NCBI GenBank assembly: GCA_030447545.1
Contig: JAUJOV010000011.1
Span: 1-43,470 of the forward strand
Origin: Sphingomicrobium sp.
GTDB taxonomy: Bacteria > Pseudomonadota > Alphaproteobacteria > Sphingomonadales > Sphingomonadaceae
Direction of reading: 5' to 3'
DNA: 43,470 bases
How positions within the stretch are numbered: position 1 is the first letter of the stretch; each line of letters opens with the position of its first letter. Under the pieces are notes generated by a model that saw only the letters and a program-made list of their open reading frames with translations, made no database searches and had not been told where the DNA came from. Made by a program: the position numbers and the translations under genes. Of this stretch, positions 8,928 to 17,573 are shown in pieces.

Positions 8928-11900
8928 TTGCGCATCCGCCGCCTGAAACTCAGCGGCTTCAAGAGCTTCGTCGAAGGCTCGGAGCTCCGGATCGAGCCGG
9001 GGCTGACGGGCATTGTCGGCCCCAACGGGTGCGGCAAGTCCAACCTGCTCGAAGCGATCCGCTGGGTGATGGGCGAGGGCAGTCCCAAGTCGCTTCGCGG
9101 CGGCGGAATGGACGACGTGATCTTCGCCGGGACCGCAATGCGCCCGCCGCGCGACTTCGCGGAAGTGTCCATCCTGGTCGAGCGTCTGGCCGGCGAGGAA
9201 GGCGGCCCGGCGGGCGAAAGCGAAGTCACTCGCCGAATCGAGCGCGGCTCGGGCTCGGCCTACCGGATCGACGGACGCGATGTGCGCGCCAAGGACGTTT
9301 CCCTGCTGTTCGCCGACGCCGCCACCGGCGCCCATTCGCCGGCGCTGGTCAGCCAGGGGAAGGTCGGATCGATCATTTCCGCCAAGCCGACCGAGCGGCG
9401 GCTACTGCTCGAGGAAGCGGCCGGGATCGCGGGCCTTCACGCGCGCCGCAAGGACGCCGAGCAGAAGCTTCGCGCCACCGAGGCCAATCTCGCCAGGCTC
9501 GCCGAAATCCTGGGCGAGCAGGAGCAGCGCTCCGCCGCGCTCCGCCGCCAGGCCCGTGCGGCCGAGCGCTACCGGCAGCTGTCCGAGAAGATCCGGGCTG
9601 CGGAGGCGCGGCTGGTCCACGCGCGCTGGTCGGAGGCCGAGGCTGCGGCGGTTGCGGCCGCGGACGAGGCACGCAGCGCCGGGGCCGAAGTCGAGGCGCT
9701 TCAGGGGGCTCTGAGCGACGCGCAGCAGGCGCAGCAGCAAGCCGCGGCGCTGCTCACGACCCGACGCAACGAATTGTCGGCGACGCGGGAGCGGGCGACC
9801 GCGCTTGCCCATGAGCTCGCGACCACTCGCGCGCGGCGGGATTCGGTCGTGCGCAGGCTCGCCGAGCTCGACCGGCTCGATGCCGCGCTCGCCGCGGACA
9901 TCGTGCGCGAGGAAGCGCTGAGGAGCGACGCCGAGGCGCGTATTGCCGGCCTCGAGGCTGAGCGCGGCGCGATCGACCAGCGGCTTGCCGACCAGGAAGC
10001 CGAGGCTGCGCGAATCGGCCGCGAGCTCGCCGAGCTCGAGGCCGCCTCGCGCGAGGCCGAGGCCGGGCTTGCCGATCTGCTCACGCGCCAGGCGGCAATG
10101 CGCGCCGAGCGCCGGGTCGCGGAGGCGGCGCTGGAAGCGGCTCGAGCGCAGGTCGAGCGCACCGACCAGGAGCGGCAGCGGCTGGCGGAGCAGCTCGACG
10201 CGCTTGGCACCGGCGAGGATCAGCAGGCTGCCCGGGACGAGGCGCTCGCTCGCGCGGAGGCGGCGGCAGCGGCGCTGCGCGAGGCCGAGGCCGAGGCCGA
10301 GGCGGCCGAGCGCGAGCGCGCCGCTGCCGCCGCCGAGCGCCGCGATTCAGCCGAAAGCGCTCTTGCCGCGGCGCGTGCGGCATTCTCCGCCGCTGGTGCG
10401 GAGGCGCAGGCGCTCGAGCGCGCTCTCCAGCATGGCGGCGGCTCGGCGATCGAGAGCTTGTCGGCCGATCCCGGCTATGAGCGCGCGCTTGCCGCGGCGC
10501 TCGGGGAAGATGCCGACGCGGCGATCGGCGGCGAAGGCCCGCGCCGCTGGCAGGGCAGCGATGTCGACCCAGGCGACCCGCCGCTCGCTCCGGGGCTCGA
10601 GCCGCTGACGGACCACGCGCGAGCTCCAGCCGAGCTCGTCCGGCGTCTGCGGCAGATCGGCGTTGCGGACGAGGACAGCGGCCAGCCGCTCGCCGTCGGC
10701 CAGAGGCTGGTCACCCGCGATGGCCGGCTGCGCCGCTGGGACGGCTTCGTGTCCACGGGGTCCGGTGCGGCGGCGGCCGAGCGGCTGATCCGCTCGAACC
10801 GGCTTGCCGAGCTGTCGAAGCAGCTGCCCGAGCTCGAACGCGCGGTCGAGCAGGGCTCGAGCGTGCGCGACGAGGCAGCCGCCGACGTCGAGCGCTGGCG
10901 AAGCACGGGCGACGAACAGCGCAGAGCCTCCGGTGCTGCCGAGCGCGAGGCGCGCGAGGCCGAGCGCGCCGGCGACGCTGCCGCCGCCGCGCTCGACCGC
11001 CTGAAGGCGCAGCGCGAGGGCATTTTACAGCGTCTCGAGGACCTGGCGCCGGTCGCCCAAGCGGCTGCCGAGGCGCTTGAGGGCGCGCAAGCCGTGCTCG
11101 CCGGGTGGCCTGACCCCGCGGCGCTGGAAGGCGATGTCGACGCCGCGCGAGCTCGCGCGTCGGCGGCAGCTGCGGCCGTTGCCGACAAGCGCGCGGAAGC
11201 CGCGACGCGGGCCCGCGAGACTGCGGCCGCTCGCGAGCGCCACGGCGCGGCCGGCCGCGAGCAGGACGAGTGGCGCAAGCGCCTCGCCGATGCTCGGCAG
11301 CGGCTTGCGCTCGCAGTCGAACGGCAGATGCAGCAAGGCGACGAGCGCGCTCAGCTCGCGCAGGAGCCGCAGCGCCTCGACGAGCTTGTCAGCGAGCTCG
11401 AAGGCCGCTGCGGCGAGTGTGAGCGCACGACCTCTGCCGCAGCCGAGGCCGAGCGCTCGGCGGAGGGCGAGGTGGCCGGCGCCGCCGCTTCATTCGCCGC
11501 AGCGAACGAAAAGCTGTCCGCGGCCCGTGAGCGCCGAGCCGGCGCGGCCGCTCGCGCCGAGGCGCAGGAGGCCCGCCGCGCCGAATATGCGCGCGTGTGC
11601 CTCGAGAAGTTCGAGTGCCTGCCGCAGCGGCTGCCCGAGAAGCTCGGCTTCGACCCGCACGAGGCGTGCGATTCGGAAAGCCAGTCGGCGCTGCTCGAGA
11701 AGCTGACGCTTGATCGCGAGCGGCTGGGGCCGGTCAACCTCGTCGCCGAGCAGGAGCTCGCCGAGCTCGAGGAGGCTCGAGTCAAAGGCGCGGAGGAAGC
11801 CGATGAGCTTACGCAGGCGATCCATCGCCTGCGCGGTTCGATCGGCAATCTCAACCGCGAGGGCCGCGTTCGGCTGCTCGACGCCTACCGCCAGGTAGAC

Positions 11901-12350
11901 GCGCACTTCCGCAGCCTGTTCACTTCGCTGTTCGACGGCGGCCAGGCGCATCTCGAGCTGGTCGAAAGCGACGACCCCCTCGAGGCTGGGCTCGAGATCA
12001 TGGCCCAGCCGCCGGGCAAGCGCCTCTCGACGCTGACGCTGCTGTCGGGCGGCGAGCAGGCCCTGACGGCGGTCGCCCTGATCTTCGCCTTGTTCCTGAC
12101 CAACCCCGCGCCGATCTGCGTGCTCGACGAAGTGGACGCGCCGCTCGACGACGCCAATGTCGAGCGCTTCTGCGACCTGCTCGACCGGATGACGCGCGAG
12201 ACCGACACGCGCTACCTGATTGTCACCCACAATGCGGTGACCATGAGCCGAATGCACCGCCTCTACGGCGTCACCATGATCGAGAAGGGCGTGAGCCGGC
12301 TCGTCTCGGTGGACCTCGGCGGCGCGGAGACCCTGCTGGCCGCGGAGTGA
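8928..12350 (+). CDS. smc: Chromosome segregation ATPase SMC
   Basis: 1140-residue condensin core. The N-terminal ATPase half carries Walker A GPNGCGKSN at residues 31-39. Two very Ala/Glu/Arg-rich coiled-coil arms flank a hinge at about 480-620. The C-terminal half has the ABC signature LLSGGEQALTAVA near 1038-1050 and Walker B ICVLDEVDA near 1063-1071. The start is TTG 8928, supported by the very strong ribosome site AGGGGGAGGG 8 bases upstream; no ATG fits the conserved N-terminus. The full 3.4 kb has no frameshift despite extreme G+C content, which is useful when weighing the indels in neighbouring genes. Its stop overlaps the P450 start. Confidence 0.97.
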   Translation: MRIRRLKLSGFKSFVEGSELRIEPGLTGIVGPNGCGKSNLLEAIRWVMGEGSPKSLRGGGMDDVIFAGTAMRPPRDFAEVSILVERLAGEEGGPAGESEVTRRIERGSGSAYRIDGRDVRAKDVSLLFADAATGAHSPALVSQGKVGSIISAKPTERRLLLEEAAGIAGLHARRKDAEQKLRATEANLARLAEILGEQEQRSAALRRQARAAERYRQLSEKIRAAEARLVHARWSEAEAAAVAAADEARSAGAEVEALQGALSDAQQAQQQAAALLTTRRNELSATRERATALAHELATTRARRDSVVRRLAELDRLDAALAADIVREEALRSDAEARIAGLEAERGAIDQRLADQEAEAARIGRELAELEAASREAEAGLADLLTRQAAMRAERRVAEAALEAARAQVERTDQERQRLAEQLDALGTGEDQQAARDEALARAEAAAAALREAEAEAEAAERERAAAAAERRDSAESALAAARAAFSAAGAEAQALERALQHGGGSAIESLSADPGYERALAAALGEDADAAIGGEGPRRWQGSDVDPGDPPLAPGLEPLTDHARAPAELVRRLRQIGVADEDSGQPLAVGQRLVTRDGRLRRWDGFVSTGSGAAAAERLIRSNRLAELSKQLPELERAVEQGSSVRDEAAADVERWRSTGDEQRRASGAAEREAREAERAGDAAAAALDRLKAQREGILQRLEDLAPVAQAAAEALEGAQAVLAGWPDPAALEGDVDAARARASAAAAAVADKRAEAATRARETAAARERHGAAGREQDEWRKRLADARQRLALAVERQMQQGDERAQLAQEPQRLDELVSELEGRCGECERTTSAAAEAERSAEGEVAGAAASFAAANEKLSAARERRAGAAARAEAQEARRAEYARVCLEKFECLPQRLPEKLGFDPHEACDSESQSALLEKLTLDRERLGPVNLVAEQELAELEEARVKGAEEADELTQAIHRLRGSIGNLNREGRVRLLDAYRQVDAHFRSLFTSLFDGGQAHLELVESDDPLEAGLEIMAQPPGKRLSTLTLLSGGEQALTAVALIFALFLTNPAPICVLDEVDAPLDDANVERFCDLLDRMTRETDTRYLIVTHNAVTMSRMHRLYGVTMIEKGVSRLVSVDLGGAETLLAAE

Positions 12351-13693
12351 CCCGCCGCTTCGTCCCGCCGCATCCGCCGCGCTCGCGCAAGCCGGTCGCC
12401 ACCTGGCGCGGCTTCTTTGGCGAGCGGGCTCGGACCGCGGTCTACGGCTGGTCCGAACTTGCCTTCGACAGCTGGTACTTCAAGCGCAACGTGCTCGGCC
12501 ACACAGTCCATGTGGTGCTGAAGCCCGAGTGGGTGCAGCGCGTGCTGCTCGACAATGCGGCGAATTACGAGAAGCCGCGGCTGGTGAAGCGGGTCCTTGG
12601 CCCGACGATCGGGGAGGGACTCCTGACCTCCGACGGCGAGTTGTGGCGCGCCCAGCGCCGGATCGTCGCGGCGAGCTTCATTCCGCCCGCTGTCGACGCC
12701 CTGGTGCCGGTGTTCGGCGAGGTCGGGGAGGCAATGGCCGGCTCATGGCAAGCCGGCGTTCGCGACATGGCGGTGGAGGCGACGTCGGCGACGATGCGGA
12801 TCATCGCGGCTGCTCTGTTCAGCGGCGACGAGCGGCTGACCACGCGCGAGGCGATGGATCATATCACCGCCGCGATGGAAGGCGTTGGCGAAGCGCGCAT
12901 CCAGGTGCTGCTCGGGTTGCCGCTGATCCCGCTGATGCGCCGTGGCCGCCGCGGTCGCCGCGGGCAGCAGTTCCTGCGTCGGACGCTCGGCGAGATCGTT
13001 CGCGAACGCCTTCGCGAAGACGCCCCGGACGATTTCGTGACTCACATGGCCCGTGCGCTCCAGGACCGCTTCGGTCCCGGCCAGGCAATCGAGCTTGCAA
13101 CCGACAATGCGGCGACCTTCTACCTCGCAGGACACGAAACGACCGCCAACGCGACAAGCTGGACCTTGTTCGTGCTGAGCGAGCAGCCGGAGCTTCAGGA
13201 GCGGGTCGCCGCCGAGGCGCGCGAAGCGCTGGGCAGCGGGGTGGCTGCGGATCTTCCCGACCGTCTGCCGCTGCTGCGCGCTGTCGTGGAGGAGACGCTG
13301 CGGCTCTATCCGCCGGTGCCGCGAATGGACCGGGAGGCGGTCGCGCCGGACATGCTTGGGCCGCACGAGCTCCAGCCCGGCGACTTCGTCTCGATCTGGC
13401 CGTGGATCATCCACCGCCACAAGAGGCTGTGGGATGAGCCCGATGCGTTCGATCCGGACCGCTTTGCCGCCGCCGGCAAGGAGCAGCGCCACCGTTTCCA
13501 GTACATGCCGTTCGGCGCCGGCCCGCGCACCTGCGTCGGCGCCCGCTTGGCGATGGCCGAGGCGCTGACGATCCTTGCGATCTGGCTGAGCGGCTGGCGA
13601 TTCGCGCCGGTGCCGGGGCGGCAGGTCCGGCCGTCCGGCATGGTGACGTTGCGTCAGGCCGGAGGCCTTCCGCTGATCCTGACCCGCCGCTAA
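12347..13693 (+). CDS. Cytochrome P450
   Basis: 448-residue haem monooxygenase. The I-helix oxygen-activation motif AGHETT is near residue 261, the K-helix EETLR (ExxR) near 315, and the haem-binding loop FGAGPRTCVG ends at the thiolate ligand Cys396. There is no N-terminal membrane anchor, so it is likely soluble and needs a ferredoxin system; none is encoded nearby. GTG 12347 overlaps the smc stop (GTGA), which suggests coupling but may reflect only compact packing. The substrate cannot be told from sequence; the arrangement resembles bacterial P450s acting on fatty acids or terpenoids. Confidence 0.93.
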   Translation: MTRRFVPPHPPRSRKPVATWRGFFGERARTAVYGWSELAFDSWYFKRNVLGHTVHVVLKPEWVQRVLLDNAANYEKPRLVKRVLGPTIGEGLLTSDGELWRAQRRIVAASFIPPAVDALVPVFGEVGEAMAGSWQAGVRDMAVEATSATMRIIAAALFSGDERLTTREAMDHITAAMEGVGEARIQVLLGLPLIPLMRRGRRGRRGQQFLRRTLGEIVRERLREDAPDDFVTHMARALQDRFGPGQAIELATDNAATFYLAGHETTANATSWTLFVLSEQPELQERVAAEAREALGSGVAADLPDRLPLLRAVVEETLRLYPPVPRMDREAVAPDMLGPHELQPGDFVSIWPWIIHRHKRLWDEPDAFDPDRFAAAGKEQRHRFQYMPFGAGPRTCVGARLAMAEALTILAIWLSGWRFAPVPGRQVRPSGMVTLRQAGGLPLILTRR

Positions 13694-13732
13694 CCCGTTG
13701 AAAAGCTCGCGCGCCGCCCCCTGGTACACCCT

Positions 13733-13757
13733 GCTATTGCGAATGACTATCAATAGC
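13733..13757. promoter_or_regulatory. Possible Fur-type iron operator before the siderophore receptor
   Basis: A perfect 7-bp inverted repeat, GCTATTG (13733-13739) and CAATAGC (13751-13757), encloses GCGAATGACTATCA, which resembles the GAAT/ATCA half-sites of Fur boxes. It is 17 bases upstream of the receptor ATG and markedly A+T-richer than its surroundings. Iron-Fur repression of TonB receptors is well established; this site is an inference from sequence and position. Confidence 0.55.
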
Positions 13758-13773
13758 TCTAGTGGGCCGCCTC

Positions 13774-15878
13774 ATGAGCGGACATCGCACAGCAACATTC
13801 GCCGCCGCGCTTCTTGCCGGCACGTCACCAGTCATCGCTGCCGAGGCTGCCGAGCCGACGGACTCAAGCGCCGCGGCTTCAATGTCGTCCGAGGCCGACG
13901 AGCAGCCGACGATCGTCGTCACCGGTCAGCGGCCCGAATATGGCGCGGCGGCGACCAGCACCGCGACGCGCACCAACACGCCGATCCGCAACGTGCCCCA
14001 GGCGCTGACCGTCATTTCGGAAAGCCAGATCGAGGACCAGCAGCTGCGCTCGGTCTCCGAAATGCTCTACTTCGTGCCCGGGGCGACGCCCGGCACCGGG
14101 GAGAGCAACCGCGACCAGTTCACGCTTCGCGGCAACAACACCACGGCCGACTTCTTCATCGACGGCCTGCGCGACGACGTTCAGTATTTCCGCGACTTCT
14201 ACAACGTCGAGCGAGTCGAGGTCCTCAAGGGCCCGAACGCGATGATCTTCGGCCGCGGCGGCGGCGGCGGAGGATCAACCGAATGCTCAAGCGCTCGAGC
14301 CTCGGCGAATATCGCCAGGTTGTCGGCGCGGCGGACGGCTTCGGCGGAATGCGCTTCACCGGCGACTTCGACCAGCCGCTCGGGGCAATCTGGGCGTGCG
14401 CGTCAACGGCATGTACGAGGATGGCGACCTTCCGCCGGCACGTCGATCTCAAGCGATACGGGATCAATCCGACGCTCGGCTTCCTCGCGGGCCCCGCAAC
14501 CCGCATCGATTTGTCCTACGAGTTCCTGCGCGACCGCCGCACGACCGACCGCGGCGTTCCGGCGCTCGGCGGCGAGCCGGTCGAGGGCTTCGACCGCACC
14601 TTCTTCGGCGATCCCGACCGCAGCTTCGCCCGCGCCATCGTCAACATCGGCAGGCTGGGAATCGAGCATGAGCTCGGCAACGGGCTGACGCTTCGCAACC
14701 GCACGCTCTACGGCGACTACGACAAGTTCTACCAGAACATCTATCCGACGGGTCTTCGGGCACGAATGTCTCGCTCGGGCGCCTACAACAGCCGCGCCGA
14801 CCGCCGGAACCTGTTCAGCCAGACCGACCTCGTGTGGGAGAACCGCCTCGGCGGCATCGACCAGACCCTGCTGGTCGGGTTCGAGCCGGGCGCCAGAACT
14901 CGCGCAACCTGCGCCAGACCGGCACCTTCGCGGCCGGCGGCAACATCGCGCCGCTCAGCGACCCGACCGTCGAGCGGAGCGGTATTGTCTATGTGCCCTC
15001 GGGCAGCGATGCCAACAACCGCACCAAAGCGAGCGTCGCCGCAATCTACGTCCAGGACCAGATCCGCTTCTCGCCGATGTTCGAGCTGGTCGCGGGCCTG
15101 CGCTTCGACAGCTTCAACCTTTCCGTCAACGACCAGCGCCCGGGCGTCCCGACGTTCGACCGCCGCGATTCGCTCTGGTCGCCGCGCCTTGGCCTGATCT
15201 TCAAGCCGCAGCAGAACCTGTCGCTCTACACGAGCTACAGCCGCTCCTATCTGCCGCAGTCGGGCGAGCAGTTCAGCGGTCTCTCGCCGACCACCGAGGC
15301 GCTCAAGCCCGAGCGGTTCGACACTACGAAGTCGGCGCCAAGTGAGCCGATCGAGGGACTGCTCGCCACAGCCGCCCTCTACCAGCTCGACCGCGCCAAC
15401 AGCCAGGCGAAGGACATCGACGACCGCATCGTACTGACCGGCGAGCAGCGCAGCCGCGGCCTCGAGCCGGGCTCGAGCGCAGCATCAGCGCGCGCTGGCA
15501 GATCCTCCGCCGGCTATTCCTGGCAGAAGGCAAAGCTCACGCAGGCCTCGACCGCGGCCCCGAAGGCCGCGAAGTCCCGCTGGTCCCGCGCCACAGCTTC
15601 TCGCTGTGGAACCGCTACGAGGTGTCCGACGCGATAGGCCTCGGCCTTGGCCTGGTCGCGCGCTCGAAGTCGTTCGCGTCGTTCAGCAACGCCGTGAAGC
15701 TGCCCGGCTATGCGCGCCTCGACGCCGCCGGTTACTACGAGCTGGCCCGCGGCGTCGAAGCGCAGGTCAACGTCGAGAACATCCTCAACGCCGACTATTT
15801 CCCGACCGCGCACAACGACCACAACAACGCGCCCGGAGCGCCCGCACGGTGAAGGCGCAGGTGCGGTTCGGCTTCTAG
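13774..15878 (+). pseudogene. TonB-dependent siderophore receptor with multiple frameshifts
   Basis: An outer-membrane receptor of the catecholate/ferrichrome class, about 700 residues if repaired. The first frame gives a signal peptide, the TonB-box region PTIVVTGQR and a plug domain (NVPQALTVISESQIEDQ, TLRGNNTTADFFIDGL, VERVEVLKGPNAMIFGRG). Barrel homology then jumps between frames at about 14273, 14382, 14428, 14890, 15323-15345, 15478-15515, 15554 and 15848, ending with VKAQVRFGF at 15878. Most jumps are one-base losses, for example in a G-run at 14380. Clear barrel strands such as VQDQIRFSPMFELVAGLRFD remain, and there are no internal nonsense substitutions. Either a recent pseudogene or a poorly resolved patch of assembly. 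Confidence 0.85.
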
Positions 15879-15887
15879 GGCAGCCCT

Positions 15888-16581
15888 CTAGCGAGCCATT
15901 TCCGCCGCACGGTCGCGGATCCGCTTGAGGTCCTCGACGAAGCGCGCGCTCCTCGCGGCGGCGGTCGGGCTCGGGCATCCGCAGGAGCGCGCTCGGGTGA
16001 ACCGTCACCCAGCACTCCGAGCCGTCGGCGAGCGTCAGCGGCTCGCCGCGGACCTTGCCGATCGTCACCACCCTGCCGATCAGCGAGCGCGCGGCCGTTG
16101 CTCCGAGCGCGACCGTCACCGGCGGACGGATCAGCTCGCGCTCCTGCTCGAGCCACCATTTGCACGCGCTGATCTCGCCCGCATCGGGCTTGTTGTGGAT
16201 GCGCCGCTTGCCTTTCAGGATGAATTTGAAGTGCTTGACGGCGTTGGTCACATAGACGGTCGACCGGTCGATCCCCGCCGGGTCGAGCGCCTGGTCGAAC
16301 AGCTGCCCCGCGGGCCCGACGAACGGCCGTCCGGCAAGGTCCTCCTGGTCGCCCGGCTGCTCGCCCACGAAGACGATCGACGCGTCGAGCGGCCCTTCGC
16401 CGAACACCGTCTGAGTCCCGCACTTGTGCAGCTCGCACCGCGTGCAGCCGCGCGCGTCCCTGAGCAAAGCCTCCCACGAGGCTCGCACATTGCCGCCGGG
16501 CTGGATCCGCCGCTCGGCCTCGAGGGCCCCGCGCAGTCCCTGCTCGGCAATGTCGACCAGATCCGGCACACGCCCAGCCAT
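15888..16581 (-). pseudogene. UdgX-type uracil-DNA-binding protein, C-terminus frameshifted
   Basis: Belongs to the family 4-like uracil-DNA glycosylases. CTRC (Cys46, Cys49) begins the iron-sulfur ligand set, GEQPGDQED (residues 73-81) is motif A, and HPSALL is the C-terminal motif. The segment KGKRRIHNKP with His129 matches the R-loop that defines UdgX, whose histidine forms a covalent bond to the abasic site after uracil release; that is known from Mycobacterium smegmatis UdgX. Near 15948, in a GC dinucleotide run, the frame shifts (one base gained or two lost). In the restored frame the protein ends FVEDLKRIRDRAAEMAR at 15888. As read it continues to 15514, antisense to the receptor. Only about the last 17 residues are affected, so function may survive. 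Confidence 0.85.
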
Positions 16582-16627
16582 TGCGAGGCTGCAACGCTCC
16601 AGCGCCGCGCCCTTTCCCCGGCGGGTG

Positions 16628-17422
16628 CTAGAGCGGTCCGACCGGCGGGCGGCGGATGCGCCGGTACCGCGCCTCGACCAGGCTGAACGCGCCGAACAGC
16701 ATGAGCCCGGCTGCGACCGCGTAAAGCAGCGGCCCAGACAGCAGGTCGAGCGCCTGCTCCATGCCGCCGACCTCGTCCGAGCGGTCGTCGAGCGCGGCGC
16801 GCCCGATCAGAAAGGCGACGCCGAGGAAGATCACGCCGCGCGCCGCATAGCCGATTCGGCCGAGCCACTTGACCCATTCCTGCTCGCCCGCCCCTTCGCG
16901 CAGGTTGCGCAAGAACGAGCAGCTCATCGCCGTGCGCAGCTGGGCCGCTGCGGCGAGCACCAGCACGAGCGCGGCGAAGGCGAGCATCAGCTGGCCGCCG
17001 GGCAGGTCCAGCACCGTGTCGGCCTGCTGTCGCGTATTGGACAGGCCGCCGCCTTGTTCCTGCAGGATGCGCACGGCCTTGTAGCAGAGGTAAAGATAGA
17101 TCGCGCCGATCACCGCGACGGTGCCGCGTTTGCGCAGCGCCTTCGCGTCCTTGCCCGGATGCTCCATGCCGAAGGCCGCATCGCCCAGGCGCCACAGCCC
17201 GTACACGCCGAGCCCCAGTGCGACGAGGGCCAGCAGAAGCTCGCCGCTGCCCTCGCCGAGATATTGCAGCGCGCCGGTCAGGTCCTCGGTCCGGCCGGTG
17301 CGCAGGATCAGAAACGCAATGATGATGTAAAGCAGGCCGCGAGCGGCAAAGCCGAGACGGGTGAGGCTCTGGAACTTGCTCTCCGAAGCAAGCTGCGGCG
17401 AAATTTCCAGCGGCGCGGCCAT
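16628..17422 (-). CDS. DUF1206 membrane protein
   Basis: 264-residue integral membrane protein with about six hydrophobic helices in three paired repeats. Each repeat contains a similar GFAARGLLY / GYAARGVIF type motif, which is the hallmark of the DUF1206 family. No enzyme motif is visible and the function is unknown. ATG 17422 is supported by GGGGAAG upstream and by the cytoplasmic N-terminus before the first helix. It is divergent from the DUF885 peptidase gene across a 151-base spacer. The stop lies 46 bases from the udgX start, so the two may be co-transcribed. Confidence 0.85.
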   Translation of the reverse strand: MAAPLEISPQLASESKFQSLTRLGFAARGLLYIIIAFLILRTGRTEDLTGALQYLGEGSGELLLALVALGLGVYGLWRLGDAAFGMEHPGKDAKALRKRGTVAVIGAIYLYLCYKAVRILQEQGGGLSNTRQQADTVLDLPGGQLMLAFAALVLVLAAAAQLRTAMSCSFLRNLREGAGEQEWVKWLGRIGYAARGVIFLGVAFLIGRAALDDRSDEVGGMEQALDLLSGPLLYAVAAGLMLFGAFSLVEARYRRIRRPPVGPL

Positions 17423-17548
17423 CGGCTTCCCCTGTACAGGCGAAGCAGGGCTAGGGGCAGCGCGCAGGCCGCGCAAACGCTTTCTTGCCGTTTCCCGCCG
17501 GTCTAATCGCGGCTTGCGCGGTGCCGCTGCCGCCTTAGGCTTTTTGTC

Positions 17549-17560
17549 GCGAAATTTCGC
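17549..17560. promoter_or_regulatory. 12-bp perfect palindrome abutting the DUF885 ribosome site
   Basis: GCGAAATTTCGC is a perfect palindrome directly followed by the AGGAG ribosome site of the DUF885 gene. It lies within the 151-base divergent spacer, the rest of which shows nothing else recognisable. It could be a repressor operator or a small mRNA hairpin near the start site; chance is also possible. Confidence 0.3.
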
Positions 17561-17573
17561 AGGAGACGTTTCG

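Noticed and set aside
15514-15887. C-terminal extension of the uracil-DNA-binding protein as read
   Set aside because: It is antisense to the TonB receptor and arises from a frameshift. The alternate frame gives a natural helix and stop at 15888.
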